Assembly (NCBI GenBank): GCA_002408725.1
Contig: DHTR01000025.1
Location: 1 to 10,851 of the forward strand
Length of the DNA stretch: 10,851 nucleotides
Direction: 5' to 3'
Source: Pelotomaculum sp. UBA5255
Lineage (GTDB): Bacteria > Bacillota > Desulfotomaculia > Desulfotomaculales > Pelotomaculaceae
The notes under the pieces were generated by a model. The model searched no databases. It was given only the letters and a program-made list of their open reading frames with translations, and had not been told where the DNA came from. Positions 6,330 through 10,851 of the stretch are shown here, in pieces. The number at the start of each line of letters is the position of its first letter. The first letter of the stretch is position 1. The position numbers and the translations under genes were made by a program.

Positions 6330-7505
6330 TTGGTCTGCGAACATAAAATTTGGGAAATAGAACAATCACTAGAATCACGGGATCTTTTGCTTGAGGAACT
6401 AATAAAAATCAATAAACAACTTCAACAGGAAATTATCGGGCGCAAACAGGCGGAAAAAACATTGGAAGCTGAATGTCAAAGACTCCATTCCCTTCTTGAC
6501 GGAATGCCGGGATTTGTTTACCTGATGGCGCAGGATTATAATATTCGCTTTTCTAATTTACACTTCAGGAAGCGATTTGGGGGACAGAAAGGACTCTGTT
6601 ATAAAGTTTTACACAAACTTGATGAACCTTGTAAGGGGTGTCCTACGTTCAATGTCTTTAGTACAAGAAGTCCCTTAACCTGGGAAAGGACTTATCCCGA
6701 CGGCACAACATTTCAAGTCCACGCCTACCCAATCTTTGATCTTGACGGTTCCCCGCTGGTTATGGTACTGGGCATCGATATCACCAGGCAAAAGCAGGCT
6801 GAGGAAACGCTGCGCCTGTCCGAGGAAAGGTTTTCAAAGGCCTTTCAGGCCAATCCTAATATCATGGGGATAATAGATGCTATTACGGATCAGTTCATTG
6901 ATGTAAACCAGGCCTTTCTTCGTTTTTTTGGTTACCAACTCCAAGAAGTTATAGGCCGCACCGTATTAGAATTAAAGCTCCTGGCAAATCCCGGGGATTA
7001 TACTCAGGCAAAAAAGACGGTTCAACGTGAGGGTTTTATATACAACCAAGAAATCTGCTTGGTATTGAAATCGGGTGAAGAACGTGTTGGAATAATTTCT
7101 GTCGAGGTGACAGAGCTCGGCGGAAAGAAATGCGTCCTGGTTGCAATCAATGATATCACCAAGAAGCTACTCTACGAAAAGGAAATCGCCCGCCTCGACC
7201 AGCTCAATATCGTGGGAGAAATGGCTGCCGTTATCGGCCATGAAATCCGTAATCCGATGACAACTGTTCGCGGTTTCTTACAAATGCTTAGTGGCAAAGA
7301 GGATTGCGCCAAATATAAAGACTACTACGGGATCATGATTGAGGAACTTGACAGGGCTAATTCTATAGTTGCCGAATTCCTTTCACTCACCAAAGACAGG
7401 ATCGTGGATTTAAAGGATCATAATCTAAATGCCATATTGGAAGCCTTGTTCCCTTTAATTGAGTCTGATGCTTTAATGCATGATAAATATATTGCTATGA
7501 ATTAG
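6330..7505 (+). CDS. PAS-PAS sensor histidine kinase, N-terminal part (frameshifted)
   Basis: Encodes the sensing and phosphoacceptor part of a cytoplasmic histidine kinase, 391 residues. In order: a charged helical, probably coiled-coil segment (about 9-50), a first PAS domain (52-156) with an unusual cysteine group (Cys90, Cys101, Cys104), a second PAS domain (164-278), and a HisKA domain with HEIRNP, phosphoacceptor His304. No membrane segment is visible. The HEIRNPMTTVRGFLQ box is like that of sporulation-type orphan kinases of Bacilli and Clostridia, and no response regulator is adjacent, so a phosphorelay kinase is plausible. I prefer the TTG at 6330 because GGAGG (6316-6320) lies nine bases upstream; an ATG at 6288 overlaps the likely -10 element and would not be in the transcript. 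The frame ends at TAG 7503-7505, before the ATP-binding domain, which continues in the next frame. On its own this product could not autophosphorylate. Confidence 0.85.
   Translation: MVCEHKIWEIEQSLESRDLLLEELIKINKQLQQEIIGRKQAEKTLEAECQRLHSLLDGMPGFVYLMAQDYNIRFSNLHFRKRFGGQKGLCYKVLHKLDEPCKGCPTFNVFSTRSPLTWERTYPDGTTFQVHAYPIFDLDGSPLVMVLGIDITRQKQAEETLRLSEERFSKAFQANPNIMGIIDAITDQFIDVNQAFLRFFGYQLQEVIGRTVLELKLLANPGDYTQAKKTVQREGFIYNQEICLVLKSGEERVGIISVEVTELGGKKCVLVAINDITKKLLYEKEIARLDQLNIVGEMAAVIGHEIRNPMTTVRGFLQMLSGKEDCAKYKDYYGIMIEELDRANSIVAEFLSLTKDRIVDLKDHNLNAILEALFPLIESDALMHDKYIAMN
7484..7505 (+). other. Single-base frameshift junction in the kinase gene
   Basis: The frame carrying HisKA closes at 7503-7505, while the frame carrying the ATPase domain opens after the stop at 7484-7486, so the two overlap by only about 17 bases. 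Joining ATG (7497-7499) to GAA (7499-7501) gives IAM-ELGVIPSLLIDPKD, which reads smoothly into the ATPase N-box as in intact kinases. This corresponds to loss of one base, probably a G from ATGGAA. No classical X-XXY-YYZ slippery heptamer is present, so programmed slippage is not suggested. Confidence 0.8.
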
Positions 7506-7540
7506 GAGTTATTCCAAGTTTACTTATAGATCCAAAGGAT

Positions 7541-7861
7541 ATGCGCCAACTGATCCTGAATCTTGTTCGAAACGGATTAGAAGCAATGCCTCCCGGAGGA
7601 GTCCTGGCGATAAAAACGTATAAGGATGGCGAAGAATTGGTTTTGACTTTCCGAGATCAAGGCAAGGGAATTGAACCAAATATACTTGAAAAGCTGGGTA
7701 CCCCTTTTGTAACCACCAAAAAAAACGGGACAGGTTTAGGCCTTGCTGTCTGTTACAGTATTGCTGCCAGACATAATGCCAAAATACAGGTGGAAACCTG
7801 CCCCGAAGGTGCAACCTTCTCTGTAAGATTCAAGATTCCTGAGGTGAGCAAACTACAATGA
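7541..7861 (+). CDS. Histidine kinase HATPase_c domain, C-terminal part (frameshifted)
   Basis: Fragment of 106 residues comprising a complete GHKL ATP-binding domain of a histidine kinase, in the -1 frame relative to the upstream kinase part. Visible ATP-binding boxes are the N-box QLILNLVRNGLEAMP with Asn7 and Asn11, the G1 box DQGKGI at 39-44, the F-box Phe56, and the G2 box GTGLGLAV at 63-70. Key residues are all intact, which points to a recent lesion or a sequence error rather than a decayed gene. The homologous frame actually begins around 7499; the first ATG is 7541, with AAAGGA directly before it, too close to be a good ribosome binding site. GGAG at 7505-7508 is too far. Independent expression is therefore doubtful. 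If made, it could in principle act in trans on the HisKA fragment, but that is speculation. Confidence 0.8.
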   Translation: MRQLILNLVRNGLEAMPPGGVLAIKTYKDGEELVLTFRDQGKGIEPNILEKLGTPFVTTKKNGTGLGLAVCYSIAARHNAKIQVETCPEGATFSVRFKIPEVSKLQ

Positions 7862-7968
7862 GCATTGCGGAAAGGCCCGATAGTTCGTTCATTTCCACTA
7901 GTCCAAGCTCACTCATTGAATATTTGGACCGTCAAATGATTGCAATGTTCATAATATTAATAAGACTC
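7862..7968. other. Convergent gap between the kinase and rmuC
   Basis: No intrinsic terminator is evident here, though both genes end at this gap. The only dyad, GTCCAA (7901-7906) with TTGGAC (7924-7929), has a 17-base loop and is weak. An ATG at 7858 overlaps the kinase stop as ATGA and opens an 83-codon frame, but that frame runs into rmuC antisense and looks like no known protein. Confidence 0.4.
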
Positions 7969-9432
7969 CTAGATCTTTTCAACATCCTTTATAAACTTCT
8001 GATTACTTTTCTCTTGCGAATTGTCACCGCCTCGAGGCAACAGGTCCTGAACCTGCAGGAGACGCGTGGCTTTATCCACAACTTCTGGAGCTTCGATGTT
8101 GCGCCCTGAAGAGGCGCCAAGTTCCTTAAACTTTCGGGCTGTCACCAAAACCCTCCGCTCAAGTGTTCCCACGGCCCTGTTATAAGCGTCCACAGAGTGG
8201 TCTAATCCTTTTTTTAAATCGAAAAAGTGGCCAACCAGGTTCTGGACGCGATCGTACAGCGTTTTCCCCAGACTGCTGATAACCTGGGCGTTTTCAGCCA
8301 CGTTTTCCTGCCTCCAACCGTAAGCTACTGCCCTCAATAGAGCAATCAGGGTCGTGGGAGTGGCCATGATCACCTGTTGATCGACGCCAAATTCAATGAG
8401 TCCGGGATCCTGCTCCAGAGACGCGCTAAAAAATGTTTCGCCGGGCAAAAACATAACTGCAAATTCGGGCGCCGGGGTAAATTGCGACCAGTATGCCTTA
8501 CTACCAAGCTGCGAGAGGTGCGTTCGAATCTGGCGCGCATGGTCTTTCAACTTTGCCGTCCTTGCGGCCTCGTCCCGGGCATCCAGCGCTTCCAGGTAGG
8601 CCTGCAGGGGGGCCTTGGAATCTACAACGATGTTTTTATGGTTGGGCAGCCGGATGATCATGTCCGGCCGCAAACTGCCACGCCCGGCGCCGGCAGACTC
8701 TTGCTGATGAAAATCACAGTACTCCACCATCCCGGCCAGCTCGACAACCCGTTTTAGCTGAATCTCACCCCAGCGGCCCCGGACAGTCGGCGACCTTAAA
8801 GCCTTGACCAGGTTTGCGGTCTCGGTCTGAAGCTGGGCCTGGGTTCTAGACATCGATTTTACTTGTTCCGTAAGGCCTGCATAGGCATCTATACGGGATT
8901 TTTCAATGTCCTGGATTTTGTTGTCCACCTTTTCCAGGGACTCCTGGAGCGGTTTAACCAGTTCGTCAACGGCTTTTTGCCGGGCTTCCAGGTCGCTCTT
9001 AGCATGATCTTGGTATTTTTCCAGAGTTGATTTCGCCAGTTCCAGAAAAGCCTGGTTGTTGCTCTTCAGGGCATCTGCCGAGAGGGCTTTAAAAGCATCG
9101 GAAAGCTGCTGCTGCGCCTCACCCAGGAGAGCAAGTTTCTCGGCTGCCCCCCTGCGTTCTTCTTGAAGCTTTGCGTTAAGTTCTGACACCTTTTTTGTTT
9201 CCCCTATGTATTGATTGTTGAGACGTTCAACTTCGTTGGCCAGGCTGGTAATGGTTGTTCTCATTTCGACGAGCTGCAAATCCTTGCCCTGGATTCGTTC
9301 TAAAAGAACCGCATGCTCTGATTCTGCTTCAATTTTCACTTTTATAATCTGCTGGATCTTGATCCGGAAGACTAAAAAGACAGCCAGCCCCCCGATACAA
9401 AGGCCAATTGTTATAAATAACAACGTATCCAT
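7969..9432 (-). CDS. rmuC: DNA recombination protein RmuC homologue
   Basis: RmuC-family protein of 487 residues. The family is described as limiting recombination-associated inversion and rearrangement at repeats, with a predicted nuclease-like core; the biochemical activity is not well defined. An N-terminal membrane anchor (about 3-22) is followed by a long coiled-coil region (about 28-200), then the conserved RmuC domain (about 205-430). Within it are GRWGE at 219-223, RPDMI with Asp257, VDSK at 270-273, LPGETFFSA at 329-337 and the [17 protein letters not shown] segment at 357-373. Asp257 and the VDSK motif resemble a PD-(D/E)xK nuclease site. I start at the ATG at 9432, preceded by GAGGTG at nine bases; a GTG 11 codons earlier has no good site. 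It is a single-gene unit divergent from the acyl-CoA ligase. The length is normal and nothing is missing. Confidence 0.95.
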   Translation of the reverse strand: MDTLLFITIGLCIGGLAVFLVFRIKIQQIIKVKIEAESEHAVLLERIQGKDLQLVEMRTTITSLANEVERLNNQYIGETKKVSELNAKLQEERRGAAEKLALLGEAQQQLSDAFKALSADALKSNNQAFLELAKSTLEKYQDHAKSDLEARQKAVDELVKPLQESLEKVDNKIQDIEKSRIDAYAGLTEQVKSMSRTQAQLQTETANLVKALRSPTVRGRWGEIQLKRVVELAGMVEYCDFHQQESAGAGRGSLRPDMIIRLPNHKNIVVDSKAPLQAYLEALDARDEAARTAKLKDHARQIRTHLSQLGSKAYWSQFTPAPEFAVMFLPGETFFSASLEQDPGLIEFGVDQQVIMATPTTLIALLRAVAYGWRQENVAENAQVISSLGKTLYDRVQNLVGHFFDLKKGLDHSVDAYNRAVGTLERRVLVTARKFKELGASSGRNIEAPEVVDKATRLLQVQDLLPRGGDNSQEKSNQKFIKDVEKI

Positions 9433-9693
9433 GGACTGCTTCACCTCACATTCATTAAATCCCACATATTTTTAAACGCTCGTATTTTAAAATAAATTTC
9501 AGTCAAAAATACCTTACATGACTATTTTTTAGTTTTCAGAACAAAAAAAGAAACTATAAAAAATTCTTTCTACTTTACCTCATATATTCTCTAGCTGCTG
9601 TTACGCTTGCAGGAACTATTGGAAGGCATGTCAAATACAGAATGGTCACCGTAATAATCAACGCCAGTACATAGCAAGGTTGGAGGGACCCAG
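9433..9693. other. Divergent gap between rmuC and the acyl-CoA ligase
   Basis: AT-rich spacer of about 260 bases that must hold both promoters. On the rmuC side a TTGACT (minus strand, around 9507-9502) has only a poor -10. AGTCA (9501-9505) and TGACT (9519-9523) form a loose dyad. On the ligase side I find no convincing -35/-10 pair. No gene is seen. Confidence 0.35.
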
Positions 9694-10851
9694 ATGCTAG
9701 TTAATCAACTTATCTTCCGGGGCAAAGGCGATAAAATCGCTTTGCGGGAAAAAGGGGCTACTTATAGTTATTCGCAGCTGCAGGCTCGGACAAACCATTT
9801 TCGTAACTACTTATATGCCCGGGGAGTTCGAGAAAAAGACAACATCGCTCTTTTTGCCAAAAACTCAGCAGATTTCATCTTTAGCTATATGGCTGTCGTC
9901 AGCCTGGGCGGCGTGGTCGTTCCGCTCAACACAATGCTGACTTCCCGGGAAATATCCTTCATCTTAAAAGACTCCCGGGTAAAGCACATGATCACAGATA
10001 AAACACTGGATTTATCCGGGCAATACCAGGACAGCCAGGTACCGCCCGCCCAGTTCTTAACCACCCAAATCAGCCGGGAATTGAACCATTCAACTTATCC
10101 GGCTGCTCCCGGGGTCGCCATCCAGGATTCCGATCCCTGTGCAATCCTGTACACTTCCGGCACGACAGGCCGCCCCAAGGGCGCCCTTCTTTCCCACGGC
10201 AACCTGCTCATGAATTCCCGCTCATTTTCAGAAGCCACAGGGTCCGGGGCCGACGACAACTTTCTGTGCGTGCTGCCGATGTTTCACAGCCTAGCCTGGA
10301 CCTGCATTGTGCTGACAGCACTCTATAAAGGAGCTTCCCTGACCATCCTCGAATCCTTCCTGCCCAAAGAGGTTATCGCCACAATCCGGGACCAGGGTGT
10401 CACCACAGTCATTGGCGTACCCGCCATGTACGGCTTCTACGCCTCGCTGGCCAGGCCCGAGGATTTGGCTGGGGTACGTATATTTATTTCGGGCGGAGCT
10501 TCCCTGCCGTTGGAAATTATAAACAGCTTCTACGAAAAAACCGGGAAGCCCGTCATTGAAGGATACGGCCTCTCCGAGGCATCTCCTGCCGTTTGCTTCA
10601 ATCCCATGCACGCCACAAAACCCGGTTCAGTTGGATTGCCCCTTCCAGGTGTGGAAGTGAAGATCGCGAAGCCTGACGGGAGCGAGGCCGACTGCCGAGA
10701 AGTAGGTGAACTGATCACCCGGGGGCCAAACGTCATGCTGGGGTACTACGGCCTGCCCGTTGAAAGTGCTAAAGCCCTCCGAAACGGCTGGCTCTACACC
10801 GGCGACCTGGCCTATATCGATGAAGAAGGCTATATTTTTATCGTGGATCGC
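9694..10851 (+). CDS. AMP-binding acyl-CoA ligase (fatty acyl-CoA synthetase-like), 3' end beyond the window
   Basis: Open frame of 386 codons, cut by the window edge; a full-length member has roughly 500 residues, so about the last quarter, with the C-terminal lid, is missing. The enzyme would activate a carboxylic acid with ATP to an acyl-adenylate and transfer it to CoA. The ANL-superfamily motifs are clear: the phosphate-binding loop YTSGTTGRPKG at 153-163, the A5 motif GYGLSE at 290-295, and the A7 motif YTGD with Asp371, followed by the hinge start VDR at 384-386. The MFHSLAW segment near 191-197 and PLNTML near 78-83 are typical of fatty-acyl-CoA and related ligases. The ATG at 9694 has a strong GGAGGG six bases upstream. 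Chain length or aromatic preference cannot be told. It may belong to the same acyl-CoA metabolism as the thioesterase, though the two are not in one operon. Confidence 0.93.
   Translation, partial: MLVNQLIFRGKGDKIALREKGATYSYSQLQARTNHFRNYLYARGVREKDNIALFAKNSADFIFSYMAVVSLGGVVVPLNTMLTSREISFILKDSRVKHMITDKTLDLSGQYQDSQVPPAQFLTTQISRELNHSTYPAAPGVAIQDSDPCAILYTSGTTGRPKGALLSHGNLLMNSRSFSEATGSGADDNFLCVLPMFHSLAWTCIVLTALYKGASLTILESFLPKEVIATIRDQGVTTVIGVPAMYGFYASLARPEDLAGVRIFISGGASLPLEIINSFYEKTGKPVIEGYGLSEASPAVCFNPMHATKPGSVGLPLPGVEVKIAKPDGSEADCREVGELITRGPNVMLGYYGLPVESAKALRNGWLYTGDLAYIDEEGYIFIVDR

Noticed and set aside
7484..7505. Programmed -1 ribosomal frameshifting to fuse the two kinase halves
   Set aside because: No slippery heptamer and no obvious downstream pseudoknot or stem-loop is visible, so a mutation or sequence error is more likely.
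7858..8109. 83-codon plus-strand frame whose ATG overlaps the kinase stop (ATGA), with GAGGTG 11 bases upstream
   Set aside because: The last 140 bases are antisense to the clear rmuC coding end, the product has no recognisable domain, and the composition is that of a random AT-rich frame. A truncated remnant is possible but unsupported.
8377..8757. 126-codon plus-strand frame inside rmuC
   Set aside because: It is antisense to the conserved RmuC domain, whose motifs are all present on the minus strand, so it is a shadow frame.
8890..8901. CTATACGGGATT recurs here and in the hairpin at 3039-3050
   Set aside because: A shared 12-mer is expected a few times by chance in a window of this size, and this copy is inside the rmuC coding sequence without the second arm.

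Overview
The window looks like a chromosomal stretch from a Gram-positive, endospore-forming, anaerobic Firmicute (Clostridia, most likely Peptococcaceae-like). This rests on a GerAB-type spore germination permease, a YqeB-type protein of the selenium-dependent molybdenum hydroxylase system, strong GGAGG-type ribosome binding sites, non-ATG starts, and AT-rich gaps between moderately GC-rich genes. The genus is inference. I see no phage, plasmid, CRISPR, rRNA, tRNA or insertion sequence signatures.

Layout. Bases 1-435 hold no gene I can support. A small zinc-ribbon plus DUF2007 protein (436-765, minus) is divergent from an SDR oxidoreductase (977-1741, plus). The SDR converges on an orphan, AT-rich GerAB-type permease (1770-2840, minus). 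A two-hairpin intergenic region (2978-3049) lies between that gene and yqeB (3107-3922, minus). After a 409-base AT-rich gap comes a minus-strand pair: a PadR-family regulator (4834-5379) followed by a PaaI/hotdog thioesterase (4332-4811). A cyclophilin-type peptidyl-prolyl isomerase (5689-6120, minus) is divergent from a PAS-PAS histidine kinase (6330-7861, plus), which a one-base frameshift near 7499 splits in two. RmuC (7969-9432, minus) is convergent with the kinase and divergent from an AMP-binding acyl-CoA ligase (9694 onward, plus) that runs off the window.

Functional picture. Most units are single genes, each apparently with its own promoter; the only evident operon is padR-thioesterase. 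Themes are sporulation and germination (permease, possibly the orphan kinase), acyl-CoA metabolism (thioesterase, acyl-CoA ligase, perhaps the SDR), molybdenum hydroxylase maturation (yqeB) and housekeeping (PPIase, RmuC). I find no convincing new multi-gene system. The points most worth a second look are the broken sensor kinase with its cysteine-bearing PAS domain, the orphan permease, the isolated yqeB, the palindrome in front of padR, and the hairpins in the gaps.
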